Positions 1 through 7,909 of a stretch of 64,000 nucleotides of DNA are shown piece by piece. The notes below the pieces were generated by a model that saw only the letters and a list, made by a program, of their open reading frames with translations, ran no database searches and was not told the origin of the DNA. The stretch's first letter is position 1, and each line of letters begins with the position of its first letter. The position numbers and the translations under genes are program-made. The DNA is from Mumia flava (GTDB lineage: Bacteria; Actinomycetota; Actinomycetes; Propionibacteriales; Nocardioidaceae), in contig NZ_PGEZ01000001.1 in assembly GCF_002797495.1 (NCBI RefSeq), positions 2,480,001 to 2,544,000 on the forward strand. Reading direction: 5' to 3'.

Positions 1-1563
1 CTGGCCGTCGTCGTGGCCGAACACGTCGAGCGTGACCGACGAGCCGTCGGCCGTCGGCGCCGGGCCGGAGCCGGCGAGCGTCAGTCGCGCCCGGTAGCTC
101 CACGTGCCGGCATCCTCGCGCCGGAGCCGGGCGCGCCGCAGCCGAGCCGCACCCAGGCGGGTCCGTCGGGCCTTCTGCGCCTTGACGGTCCGGAACACCT
201 GCGCCCACTCCCGTACGAACGACTCGGGGTCGTGCGCGGCCGCCTTCTGGTAGGCGCCGTCGCTGAGCTTCGCCGCGAGGCTCGGGTCGCGGACCAGGCG
301 GACCATCCGCTCCGCGACCGCCTCGACGTCCTCGTCGTCGACCAGGAACCCGTCGACGCCGTCGGTGATCTGCTCGCGCGGCCCGTAGGTGATGTCGAAG
401 CTGATCACCGGGCAGCCCCGGCTCATCGCCTCGAGCGTGGCCAGCGGGTAGCCCTCGAAGTTGCTCGTCATGAGGTACGCGGTGGCGGTCTGCACGCGAT
501 CGCGCGCCGCCGGGTCGTAGCCGTGGAACGTGACGGTCTCGGTCAGGTCGAGCTCACGCACGCGCTTCTCGAGGAACGGGCGCATCGACCCGTCCCCGTA
601 CACGTCGAGTCGGATCCCGGGCTCGTCGCGCCGGGCGCGCGCCACCGCGCGCAGGGCGAACGCGACCCGCTTCTGCCGCTCGAGCCGCGTCACCATCACG
701 AACCGCGCGGTCTCGCGCTCGGGCAGCGGGTCCGGCAGCTCGGGGAGGACGACCGGGTTGGCGACGTTGAAGAGGTTCTCGGTGTCGCCGAAGCGGCGCG
801 CGACGTCGGCGCGCTGGCGCGCGGTGAGCAGCACGAGACCGTCCATCTCCGCGACCCGGTCGAGGATGTCGTCGTACCCGTTGCGCAGCTCGGAGTCCCA
901 GCGGTGCGGCGCCTTGGTGTGCGGGTTGTGGAACAGCTCTAGCACGTGGAAGCGCGGGTCCTCGATCCCCAGCAGGGTCGGCATCGAGTAGCGGCTGTCG
1001 GTGACGACGAAGACGTCGCCGGACGGGACGAGCTCGGCCAGCCAGTGCCGCAGCAGCCCGGCGCGGTGCCGCCAGCGCTTGACCACCTTCTCGTCGTGGT
1101 CGACCAGGCAGTAGCGCTGCCCCTCGGTCGCGGGCCAGCGCAGGAAGACCGACCCGTCGGGCCGGTGGTAGTCCACGACCACGTCGGCGTCGCTGCCGGG
1201 CTCCCGGTAGTGCGTCGCGTAGAGGGAGCCGTCGGGGTGGTCGGTCGTGACCGTCTCGTAGCCCGACAGGCGGGGCAGGTCGCTCCGCCCGCTGCCGACG
1301 GCGGAGCGGTCGCGGCCGCGGTAGTCCTCGAACAGGTTGACCAGCCGGACCCCGCCGTCGAGGTGGCCCCGCTCGGTCAGGCCGGCGCGGCGGTGCGGGT
1401 AGTCGGGGCCGTCGTCGTACGTCGCCACGATGGACGTCGCCCCGGCGATCGTGGCGAGCATCCGGGACCGCATCAGCAGCGCGCCGGTGCGGCCGCCCTT
1501 GTCGAGGTTGACCGCCCGAGCGAGCGTGACGTACGTGCCGGCGGGCAGGTCGAGGGAGCTCAC
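1..1563 (-). CDS. GT4-type glycosyltransferase (3' end outside window)
   Basis: The minus-strand reading frame starts at a GTG (1561-1563), only four codons after an in-frame TAG, and is still open at base 1, so the C-terminus is missing. The 521 visible codons encode a GT-B glycosyltransferase. The donor-binding half has FVMVTRLERQKR, a central DVYGDG segment, and SNFEGYPLATLEAMSRGCPV, which carries the E-x7-E signature of family GT4. The N-terminal 200 residues resemble poly(glycerol-phosphate) glucosyltransferases and GtfA-like enzymes of wall glycopolymer pathways. After the GT-B core a basic linker (KAQKARRTRLG) leads to an apparent extra beta-rich domain, as in other proteins of this window. 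Likely role: transfer of a nucleotide-activated sugar to a surface polymer. Acceptor and sugar are unknown. No strong ribosome binding site precedes the GTG. Confidence 0.8.
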   Translation of the reverse strand, partial: MSSLDLPAGTYVTLARAVNLDKGGRTGALLMRSRMLATIAGATSIVATYDDGPDYPHRRAGLTERGHLDGGVRLVNLFEDYRGRDRSAVGSGRSDLPRLSGYETVTTDHPDGSLYATHYREPGSDADVVVDYHRPDGSVFLRWPATEGQRYCLVDHDEKVVKRWRHRAGLLRHWLAELVPSGDVFVVTDSRYSMPTLLGIEDPRFHVLELFHNPHTKAPHRWDSELRNGYDDILDRVAEMDGLVLLTARQRADVARRFGDTENLFNVANPVVLPELPDPLPERETARFVMVTRLERQKRVAFALRAVARARRDEPGIRLDVYGDGSMRPFLEKRVRELDLTETVTFHGYDPAARDRVQTATAYLMTSNFEGYPLATLEAMSRGCPVISFDITYGPREQITDGVDGFLVDDEDVEAVAERMVRLVRDPSLAAKLSDGAYQKAAAHDPESFVREWAQVFRTVKAQKARRTRLGAARLRRARLRREDAGTWSYRARLTLAGSGPAPTADGSSVTLDVFGHDDGQ

Positions 1564-1631
1564 GGGGTCAGCCTAGAACAGGGCGGCGGGCCGATCGCCA
1601 CGATCGTCCCGACGACCACCCGGCGAACGCC

Positions 1632-1674
1632 ACGGCGCCCGTGGCCGGGGTGGGATCCCGGCCACGGGCGCCGT
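1632..1674 (-). terminator. Strong hairpin terminator
   Basis: A perfect 18-bp inverted repeat (1632-1649 with 1657-1674) has a 7-nt loop. It lies just after the lipase stop codon and before the GT4 gene on the same strand. It lacks a clear U-tract, as is common in high-GC actinobacteria. Confidence 0.75.
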
Positions 1675-1695
1675 CGGGTCAGGCGGTCGCGCCGG

Positions 1696-3054
1696 TCACG
1701 GCATCAACCGCACGCGCCAGCAGTTGGAGAGGCTCGGCCAGCCCTTGAGCCGGTCGGTCAGCCAGGACAACGCGCTGCCCTGGTCGGCGATCAGCGGCAG
1801 GAAGTGGTTCGTCAGCACCACCTTGTCGCCGAGGTTGGGCAGCACGACGGGCTCGTAGGTGACGTTCGCGCCCTTCGCGCACCAGTCGACGGCGAGCTGG
1901 CGGGCCTGCGCGTGCGGCACCGAGTCGTCGGCGGTCCCCGTGGCGACCCGCACGGGAACCTGGGGCCGGAGCCGACCGATCTTCTGGTCGTCCACGACGG
2001 CCCGGATCTGCGCGTCGGAGTCGACGATCTCGGCCAGCGAGCGTCCGTCCTTCGTCCACGACGACGACTTCTTGAAGCCGTACGACAGCAGCGCGTCGCC
2101 GACGCACATGGTCGAGACGTCCTCGAGCGCGGCCTTGCCCTGGGCGTTGACGTAGTCGTCGAGCAGGGGCGCGAGCGACGGCTCGGTCTGCGCCATCCCG
2201 TTGATGGTCCAGCCGAGCGCGGCGAACAGGGCGCTCCCGTCGATCCCGTCGATCGTCGAGCGCAGGTCGGCCGGCGGCGCGCCCGCGTACACCCCGGCGA
2301 GGTTGAGCTCCGGGGCGTAGGACGGCTGGAGCTCCGCGGCCGATGCCGTGGCGCCGCCGCCCTGGCTGTAGCCGTAGAAGCCGATCCGGGACTTGTCGGT
2401 CACCGAGGTGCCGTCCAGGTTGAGCGCGGCGCGTGCCGCGTCGAGCACCGCGTGTCCGCCGTCGACCCGGCTGACGTACGTGTGCAGCCGGTCGGTCGCG
2501 CCCAGGCCGACGTAGTCGGTCACGGCGACCGCGACCCCCTTCGCGAGCAGCCGGTAGATCGCGAGGTTCTCGTAGCCGACCGACACGGTGCTCTCGGTGC
2601 TGCCGAGCGACAGCGTCAGCGGGTTCTCCAGGGCCAGGGACGCGGCGCACTGATCGCCCTGGCCGAGCGTCCCCGGGGCGAGGACGACGAGCGGGCGCGG
2701 CCCCCAGCCGCTCCAGCGCGCTGCCGGCTCGATGTACGCGCCGGTGACCGCGACCGGTTCGTCGTTCGCGTCGGTGGACTTGTACATCAGCCGGGTCGCG
2801 GTCCCGGGGAGCGGGCCGTCCAGGCCGGGGAGGCTCAGACCGAGCTTCAGCGGCTCGGAGCGGACGACCGCCCCGTCGGCCGCGGGCAGGCTCGACGGCG
2901 GTGTGTAGAAGGTGGGGATGGTGACGCCTCTCGACACCACGGGCTCGTCCGCTGTCGCGGGCGCGGCCTGCAGGCCGAGTCCGGCGACGAGAGCGGCCGC
3001 CGCGGCGGCGAGAAGCGGGGTGCGCCGGCGCGCACCCGTGCTCGGTCGGTTCAT
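1696..3054 (-). CDS. Secreted lipase (LIP family alpha/beta hydrolase)
   Basis: The 452-residue protein has a classical Sec signal peptide: basic residues 3-11, hydrophobic 13-30, probable cleavage after ATA at about residue 35. The mature part matches secretory lipases (Pfam LIP). The nucleophile elbow GYSQGG puts the catalytic Ser at 230. Probable partners are Asp376 or Asp377 in GTADDSVP and His417 in LTNHF. DUxYVGLG near 180-186 is also typical of the family. Expected activity: extracellular hydrolysis of triacylglycerols or other esters. It is a single gene with its own promoter region and a strong terminator. A perfect 7+7 palindrome at 3108-3123, about 55 bp upstream of the ATG, suggests repressor control. 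The ATG at 3052-3054 is the obvious start because the signal peptide follows at once. Confidence 0.88.
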   Translation of the reverse strand: MNRPSTGARRRTPLLAAAAAALVAGLGLQAAPATADEPVVSRGVTIPTFYTPPSSLPAADGAVVRSEPLKLGLSLPGLDGPLPGTATRLMYKSTDANDEPVAVTGAYIEPAARWSGWGPRPLVVLAPGTLGQGDQCAASLALENPLTLSLGSTESTVSVGYENLAIYRLLAKGVAVAVTDYVGLGATDRLHTYVSRVDGGHAVLDAARAALNLDGTSVTDKSRIGFYGYSQGGGATASAAELQPSYAPELNLAGVYAGAPPADLRSTIDGIDGSALFAALGWTINGMAQTEPSLAPLLDDYVNAQGKAALEDVSTMCVGDALLSYGFKKSSSWTKDGRSLAEIVDSDAQIRAVVDDQKIGRLRPQVPVRVATGTADDSVPHAQARQLAVDWCAKGANVTYEPVVLPNLGDKVVLTNHFLPLIADQGSALSWLTDRLKGWPSLSNCWRVRLMP

Positions 3055-3107
3055 CGGTTCCCTCCAGTCGGTTGCCGTCCGGCGAGGCCCGTCGGGGAGG
3101 ACCTGAA

Positions 3108-3123
3108 GTTACCGGACGGTAAC
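3108..3123. promoter_or_regulatory. Palindromic operator candidate upstream of lipase
   Basis: GTTACCG-GA-CGGTAAC is a perfect 7+7 inverted repeat about 55 bp upstream of the lipase ATG. TTACC...GGTAA palindromes are typical TetR-family targets in lipid genes of actinobacteria. The regulator itself is not identified. Confidence 0.5.
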
Positions 3124-3149
3124 GGCAGAGTAGTGGCCTGGATCACAAT

Positions 3150-3166
3150 GTGACAACCGGTGTCAC
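3150..3166. promoter_or_regulatory. Inverted repeat GTGACA-N5-TGTCAC
   Basis: A 6+6 bp dyad with a 5-bp spacer lies in the divergent region between the lipase and the DUF4287 gene. A second small dyad, TCACAATGTGA (3143-3153), overlaps its left edge. TGTGA/TCACA half sites are reminiscent of CRP/FNR-type regulators. Which gene it serves is unclear. Confidence 0.35.
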
Positions 3167-3263
3167 TCGAAGATGGATGCCGTTGCCACCGATGAGTTCC
3201 GACCCTGGCGGCTGTCAGACTGACGAAGGCCGCACGCGGCGGCCGTGCGAGAAGGAGAGTCCG

Positions 3264-3551
3264 ATGTCGTTCCAGGCCTACCTCGACACGATCGAGCGCA
3301 AGACCGGAAAGACCCCGCGCGAGCTGCTCGACGAGGCCCACGCCCGTGGGTTCGACGAGACCACGAAGGCCGGTGACGTGGTCACCTGGCTGAAGGACGA
3401 GTACGACCTCGGGCGCGGCCACAGCATGGCGCTCTACCACGTGATCAAGAACGGCCCGAAGCTCGACTCCAAGCACGTCGGGTCCTCGGGCACGCACCGC
3501 GACGACTCCGACACGCTCTGGCTCGACGGGATCGCGACCAAGCCCAGCTGA
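3264..3551 (+). CDS. DUF4287 domain protein
   Basis: A 95-residue soluble protein begins MSFQAYLDTIERKTGKTP, the hallmark N-terminus of the small DUF4287 family (MSxQaYLdtIeaKTGktP). Its biochemical function is not known. The conserved core has a helix-turn pattern containing GDVVTWLKDEYDLGRGHSMA. The start is set by AAGGAG at 3252-3257, six bases before the ATG. The longer frame opening at 3150 has no ribosome site and crosses the promoter region. It stands alone, divergent from the lipase and convergent with manC. No catalytic residues can be named. Confidence 0.75.
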   Translation: MSFQAYLDTIERKTGKTPRELLDEAHARGFDETTKAGDVVTWLKDEYDLGRGHSMALYHVIKNGPKLDSKHVGSSGTHRDDSDTLWLDGIATKPS

Positions 3552-3578
3552 TCGCTCCCGGCGCGCCCACGGGGTCGT

Positions 3579-4682
3579 TCAGAGCAGGTCGTCGCGGCCT
3601 TCCGACCGCCAGCGGGCGACGACGTCCTTGACCCGCTGCGCGTGCTCGAGGCGTGTCACGAGCAGCGCGTCCGGGGTGTCGACGACGGCGACGTCGTCGA
3701 CACCGAGGACCGTCACGGTCCGCTCGCCGTCGGCGACCACGAGGCCTGTGGAGTCGATCGCCAGGACGTCCGCGCCGCCGAGCGTGCGCAGGGTCGCGTC
3801 GGGTCCGAGCACCTCGGCGAGCGCGGCGACGTCGCCGACGTCGGTCCAGCCGAACGACGCCGGCACCATCGCCACCCCGCCCTCGGCGGCGACCGGCTCG
3901 GCGATCGCGTGGTCGATCGCGATCTTCGTCATCGTCGGCCACCACCGCTCCCACGCCTGAGCCTCGCCCGCGGTGCCGCGCGCGTCCGCGATCGCGAGCG
4001 CCCCGGCGTGCAGCGCAGGCTGGAGGCGTTGCAGGTGGCCGAGCAGGACGTCGGCACGCACCACGAACATCCCGGCGTTCCACCGGAACCGCCCCGCCGC
4101 GACGTACTCCCGGGCCGTCTCGGCGTCCGGCTTCTCCACGAACCGCCGCGCGGCGACGGCGTCGGGGGCGCCGGGCACGTCCAGCGCGTCGCCGGCCTCC
4201 ACGTAACCGAACGCCGTCGACGGCTCGGTCGGCTCGAGCCCGATCGTCGTGACGTGGCCGGCCCGGGCGACCTCGGCCGCCTGCCGGACGACGTCGCCGA
4301 ACGCGTCGACGTCCGCGATCAGGTGGTCCGCCGCGAACGAGGCGACCACGGCCTCGGCGTCGGCCCGCAGCGCGATCGCAGCGCCGAGGGCGATCGCCGG
4401 CATGGAGTCCCGGCCCGACGGCTCGAGCACGATCCGCTCGGGTGCGAGCGCGGGCAGCTGCGCCGCGACGGCATCACCGTGCCGCCGGCCGGTCACGACC
4501 GTGAGCCCGTCACCGTCGACGAGCGGGGCCAGCCGGTCGTAGGTCTGCTGGAGCAGCGAGCGGCCGCTCCCGTCGAGGTCGAGGAGGAACTTCGGGCGGT
4601 CCGCCCGCGACAGCGGCCACAGGCGCGTGCCGGCGCCGCCGGCGGGCACGATCGCGTGCAGGGCGGGGATCGGCTGCGGCAT
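3579..4682 (-). CDS. manC: Mannose-1-phosphate guanylyltransferase
   Basis: The 367-residue protein forms GDP-mannose from mannose-1-phosphate and GTP. The nucleotidyltransferase signature GGAGTRLWPLS is at residues 14-24, followed by the substrate-binding RPKFLLDL. FVEKP and WNAGMFV, typical of ManC/RfbM, occur in the middle. Length fits the single-domain actinobacterial form, which lacks the phosphomannose isomerase half of long ManC proteins. The ATG at 4680-4682 is chosen over an upstream in-frame start because AGGAGG lies directly before it. It supplies mannosyl donor for glycoconjugates. No phosphomannomutase gene is in the window, so that step must be encoded elsewhere. Confidence 0.9.
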   Translation of the reverse strand: MPQPIPALHAIVPAGGAGTRLWPLSRADRPKFLLDLDGSGRSLLQQTYDRLAPLVDGDGLTVVTGRRHGDAVAAQLPALAPERIVLEPSGRDSMPAIALGAAIALRADAEAVVASFAADHLIADVDAFGDVVRQAAEVARAGHVTTIGLEPTEPSTAFGYVEAGDALDVPGAPDAVAARRFVEKPDAETAREYVAAGRFRWNAGMFVVRADVLLGHLQRLQPALHAGALAIADARGTAGEAQAWERWWPTMTKIAIDHAIAEPVAAEGGVAMVPASFGWTDVGDVAALAEVLGPDATLRTLGGADVLAIDSTGLVVADGERTVTVLGVDDVAVVDTPDALLVTRLEHAQRVKDVVARWRSEGRDDLL

Positions 4683-4782
4683 CGGCTCCTCCTCGGGTCC
4701 GGGGCAGCCTACCGCCGGCACGCTCGCCCGGAGGTGGGTGTGAGGCGCGCCACAGCCACGTTACGTACGGATTGCGCCGACA

Positions 4783-4788
4783 TAGACT
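4783..4788 (+). promoter_or_regulatory. -10 element of the pan operon
   Basis: TAGACT matches TANNNT and lies 58 bp before the first gene of the DUF2520-panC-panD operon. A weak -35 candidate TTACGT is at 4761-4766, 16 bp upstream. Confidence 0.4.
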
Positions 4789-4846
4789 GAAGGGGTCCTG
4801 CTGTCTGGTACCCCTCCGGGGACTGGAACGAAAGGCACGCTTCACC

Positions 4847-5770
4847 ATGACGTTCCCTCACACCGTCGGTGTGGTCGGCGCGGGCAGGGTCGGCGCTGTG
4901 GTCGCCGCCCGGCTCCGGTCCGCCGGCTACGACGTGATCGCCGCGAGCGCCCGCTCGGTCGGGTCGCGGACCCGGGTCGAGACCATGCTCCCCGGCGTCG
5001 CCGTCGCGACCCCCGGCCAGGTCGCCGAGCAGTGCGACCTGCTGCTCCTCGCCGTACCCGACGACGCCCTGCCCGGACTCGTCGCCGAGCTCGCGCTCGA
5101 CGGGCACCTGCACCGCGGCCAGGTGGTCGTGCACACCAGCGGTCGGTACGGCCTCGGTGTGCTCGCCGCCGCCGCCCACGTCGGCGCCCGTCCGGTCGCG
5201 ATGCACCCGGCGATGACCTTCACCGGGACCGACGTCGACCTCGCCCGTCTCGACGGCTGCGTCTTCGGGCTCACCGCCGACGGGCCGGAGCAGGACCTGG
5301 CCGAGCGCCTGGTCGCGGATCTCGGGGGCGTCGCCGTCCGGATCCGCGAGGAGGACCGGACCACGTACCACGCGGCCCTCGCGCACGGCGCCAACCACCT
5401 CGTCACACTGGTCACGCAGTCGATGCAGATGCTGCGGCGCGTCGGCGCCGACGACCCCGCGGCCGTCCTGCGCCCGCTGCTGCGCGCTGCGCTGGACAAC
5501 GCACTCGTCTACGAGGACGCCGCCCTGACCGGTCCGGTCGTCCGTGGCGACGTCGAGACGGTCCGCGGGCACGTGGAGGCGCTCGCCGAGCAGCCGGTCC
5601 CGACGCTCGACGCGTACGTCGCGATGGCCCGGGCCACGTCGGCGCACGCGATCGCCGACGGGCGTCTCGACGATCGTCGGGCGAAGGCCATCAGGCGGGT
5701 CCTGCGCGAGTCCGAGTGGGACGTGCTCGCCACGCTGGTCGCGGACGAGGACAGCCGGGCGGACGCGTGA
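4847..5770 (+). CDS. Rossmann-like/DUF2520 oxidoreductase of the pan operon
   Basis: The 307-residue protein has an N-terminal NAD(P)-binding Rossmann fold (GVVGAGRVG at residues 8-16, LLLLAVPDDAL further on). A C-terminal helical DUF2520 domain contains HPAMTFTG and AHGANHLVTLV. The architecture resembles ketopantoate reductases and proline dehydrogenases of the 6PGDH-like superfamily. It overlaps panC by four bases (GTGA), so translation is coupled. The same gene stands before panC in mycobacteria (Rv3603c). A role in pantoate supply is plausible but inferred. The ATG at 4847 starts directly at the Rossmann strand; the longer frame from 4772 adds an unlikely Arg/Cys-rich leader. Confidence 0.8.
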   Translation: MTFPHTVGVVGAGRVGAVVAARLRSAGYDVIAASARSVGSRTRVETMLPGVAVATPGQVAEQCDLLLLAVPDDALPGLVAELALDGHLHRGQVVVHTSGRYGLGVLAAAAHVGARPVAMHPAMTFTGTDVDLARLDGCVFGLTADGPEQDLAERLVADLGGVAVRIREEDRTTYHAALAHGANHLVTLVTQSMQMLRRVGADDPAAVLRPLLRAALDNALVYEDAALTGPVVRGDVETVRGHVEALAEQPVPTLDAYVAMARATSAHAIADGRLDDRRAKAIRRVLRESEWDVLATLVADEDSRADA

Positions 5771-6639
5771 CCGCGTCGGCGCCGCGCGTCGTCGACGCCG
5801 GCGACGCGCTGACGGCCGTCCTCGGTGAGGCCCGTCGCGACGGCCGTACGGTCGCGCTCGTCCCGACGATGGGCGCGCTGCACGACGGTCACCTGGCCCT
5901 GGTCCGGGAGGCGCGCAGACGCGCGGACGTGGTCGTGGTGTCGATCTTCGTCAACCCCACCCAGTTCGGTCCCGGTGAGGACCTCGACCGCTATCCGCGC
6001 ACGTTCGATGCCGACGTGGCCGCGCTGACCGGCCACGCCGACGTCGTCCTGCACCCCGGCGTGGAGCAGATGTATCCCGACGGGCCGCAGACGCCCGGCG
6101 TGACCGTGGACCCCGGGCCGCTCGGGTCGGTGCTCGAGGGCTCGGTCCGCCCGACCCACTTCGCCGGCGTCCTCACCGTCGTCGCGAAGCTCTTCGGCCT
6201 CGTCCGCCCCGACGTCGCGGTGTTCGGGGAGAAGGACTACCAGCAGCTCGTGCTGATCCGGCAGATGGCCCGCAGGCTCTGCCTGGGCGTCGAGGTCGTC
6301 GGGTGCCCGACCGTGCGCGAGCCCGACGGGCTCGCGCTCTCCTCGCGCAACCGCTACCTCGACGCCGAGCAGCGCGGGCTGGCCGCTGCGCTCGCCGAGG
6401 CGCTGCGGGCGGCGGACGCGGAGGCCGCCCACGGTGCCTCCGACGCTCTGGCTGCCGCGAAGACCGTGCTCGCAGCCCGGCCCGGCGTCGACGTCGACTA
6501 CCTCGTCGTCCGCTCGCCCGACCTCGACGACGCCGTCGACGGACGGCCCGCCCGGATCCTGGTCGCCGCCAAGGTCGGCGACACCCGCCTGATCGACAAC
6601 CTGCCCCTCGACCTGGGCAGCCGCGAGGAGACCCGCTGA
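5767..6639 (+). CDS. panC: Pantothenate synthetase
   Basis: It condenses pantoate and beta-alanine with ATP to pantothenate. The 290-residue protein has the HIGH-like [11 protein letters not shown] (33-43), [18 protein letters not shown] (61-78), GEKDYQQL (154-161) and the KMSKS-like LSSRNRYL (191-198). All are standard for PanC. The GTG start at 5767 overlaps the stop of the preceding gene (GTGA), and the stop overlaps the panD start (TGATG). The genes are thus translationally coupled. Beta-alanine comes from the adjacent panD product. Length matches the family. Confidence 0.97.
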   Translation: MTASAPRVVDAGDALTAVLGEARRDGRTVALVPTMGALHDGHLALVREARRRADVVVVSIFVNPTQFGPGEDLDRYPRTFDADVAALTGHADVVLHPGVEQMYPDGPQTPGVTVDPGPLGSVLEGSVRPTHFAGVLTVVAKLFGLVRPDVAVFGEKDYQQLVLIRQMARRLCLGVEVVGCPTVREPDGLALSSRNRYLDAEQRGLAAALAEALRAADAEAAHGASDALAAAKTVLAARPGVDVDYLVVRSPDLDDAVDGRPARILVAAKVGDTRLIDNLPLDLGSREETR

Positions 6640-7049
6640 TGCTCCGCACGATGATGAAGTCGAAGATCCACCGCGCCACCGTCACCCAGGCCGACCTGCA
6701 CTACGTCGGGTCGATCACCGTCGACGCGGACCTGCTCGACGCGGCCGACATCCTGCCCGGCGAGATGGTCCAGGTCGTCGACATCGACAACGGCGCGCGA
6801 CTGGAGACGTACACGATCGCGGGCGAGCGGGGCAGCGGCGTGATCGGCATCAACGGCGCCGCCGCCCGTCTGGTCCACCCCGGGGACCTGGTCATCCTGA
6901 TCGCGTACGCGCAGGTCTCCGATGCCGAGGCCCGGACGCTCGAGCCGCGGGTGGTCTTCGTCGATCGCGAGAACACCGTCACCGGGACCGGCTCGGACCC
7001 GGCCGAGGCGATGCCAGGTCTCGTCCGAGGAGACACGCTCGCGCGATGA
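6639..7049 (+). CDS. panD: Aspartate 1-decarboxylase precursor
   Basis: It makes beta-alanine for pantothenate synthesis. The 136-residue proenzyme carries the self-cleavage site Gly24-Ser25 in HYVGSITVD, which generates the pyruvoyl cofactor, with the catalytic Lys9 in [20 protein letters not shown] and [12 protein letters not shown] are also standard. The N-terminus [20 protein letters not shown] is the common actinobacterial form and supports the ATG at 6639, which overlaps the panC stop. The acidic C-terminal tail beyond residue 115 is typical of actinobacteria. Confidence 0.97.
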   Translation: MLRTMMKSKIHRATVTQADLHYVGSITVDADLLDAADILPGEMVQVVDIDNGARLETYTIAGERGSGVIGINGAAARLVHPGDLVILIAYAQVSDAEARTLEPRVVFVDRENTVTGTGSDPAEAMPGLVRGDTLAR

Positions 7050-7056
7050 TGCTGCC

Positions 7057-7833
7057 ATGACCGGCCCGTTGCTCTGCCTGGACGTCCGCAACAGCCACAC
7101 GACCGTGGGGGTGTTCGTCGACGGGGACCTCCGGGCCCGCTGGCGGGTGACGTCCGACGAGCGTCGGACCGCCGACGAGTGGCAGCTCACGCTCGGCGGT
7201 CTGCTCGGGCAGCAAGGCGTGGGCCGCGTCGGCGGCGTCGCGATCTCGTGCACGGTGCCGGCGATCCTGCACGAGCTGCGTGTGCTCGTCGAGCGGTGGT
7301 ACGCCGACGCCTCGGTCGCGATCGTGGAGCCCGGGACGCGCACGGGGGTGTCGATCCTGACCGACAACCCGCGCGAGGTCGGCGCCGACCGGATCGTCAA
7401 CTCCGCGGCGGCTGCGCAGCTGTACGGCGGCCCGTGCGTCGTCGTCGACTTCGGCACGGCCACCACGTTCGACGTCGTCGACGACCGCGGCCGCTACGTC
7501 GGGGGTGCGATCTCGGCGGGGATCGGGATCTCGCTCGAGGCGCTGGCCCGCCGCGGTGCGCAGCTGCGCTCGGTCGAGCTCGTGCGCCCGCGCAGCGTCG
7601 TCGCCAAGAACACCGTCGAGGCGATCCAGTCCGGCATGGTGTTCGGCTTCGCGGGCCTGGTCGACGGGATCGTCACCCGGATGGTGGCGTCGCTCGGGCC
7701 GGGCGACGTGACCGTGGTCGGCACCGGCGGGTACGCCGAGGTCGTCCGCGACGAGTGCGCGACGATCACGCGCTTCGAGCCGGACCTGACCCTGATCGGC
7801 CTGAGCATCGTCGCGGCCCGCAACGCGGCGTAG
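7057..7833 (+). CDS. coaX: Type III pantothenate kinase
   Basis: It phosphorylates pantothenate in the first step of CoA synthesis. The 258-residue ASKHA-fold protein has the N-terminal phosphate loop LDVRNSHTTVG (Asp9), the GADRIVN motif (109-115) and DFGTATTFDVV (131-141). The Arg-Asn-Ser variant of the usual DxGNT loop also occurs in mycobacterial CoaX, so it is not a defect. It follows panD by 7 bp and completes a pan-coa operon. Confidence 0.93.
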   Translation: MTGPLLCLDVRNSHTTVGVFVDGDLRARWRVTSDERRTADEWQLTLGGLLGQQGVGRVGGVAISCTVPAILHELRVLVERWYADASVAIVEPGTRTGVSILTDNPREVGADRIVNSAAAAQLYGGPCVVVDFGTATTFDVVDDRGRYVGGAISAGIGISLEALARRGAQLRSVELVRPRSVVAKNTVEAIQSGMVFGFAGLVDGIVTRMVASLGPGDVTVVGTGGYAEVVRDECATITRFEPDLTLIGLSIVAARNAA

Positions 7834-7895
7834 GTCTCGCGGCGCCACCCGTCGGCGTCGACGGGCCGCTGTCCTGGGGAGACCAGGACGACCGG

Positions 7896-7901
7896 TAGCA
7901 T
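7896..7901 (+). promoter_or_regulatory. -10 element, apparently leaderless start
   Basis: TAGCAT lies 8 nt before the ATG of the acyltransferase gene, and no ribosome binding site is present. Transcription would begin at or next to the start codon. Confidence 0.5.
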
Positions 7902-7909
7902 GCCGCCCG

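Noticed and set aside
946-3153. Long plus-strand open frame of 735 codons over the glycosyltransferase and lipase genes
   Set aside because: It is Arg/Gly/Val-rich antisense to two recognisable minus-strand genes, has no family motifs, and is a frequent artefact of high-GC DNA.
7081-7119. Possible defect in the CoaX phosphate loop (DVRNS in place of DVGNT)
   Set aside because: The Arg variant is normal in actinobacterial CoaX, and the other motifs are intact.
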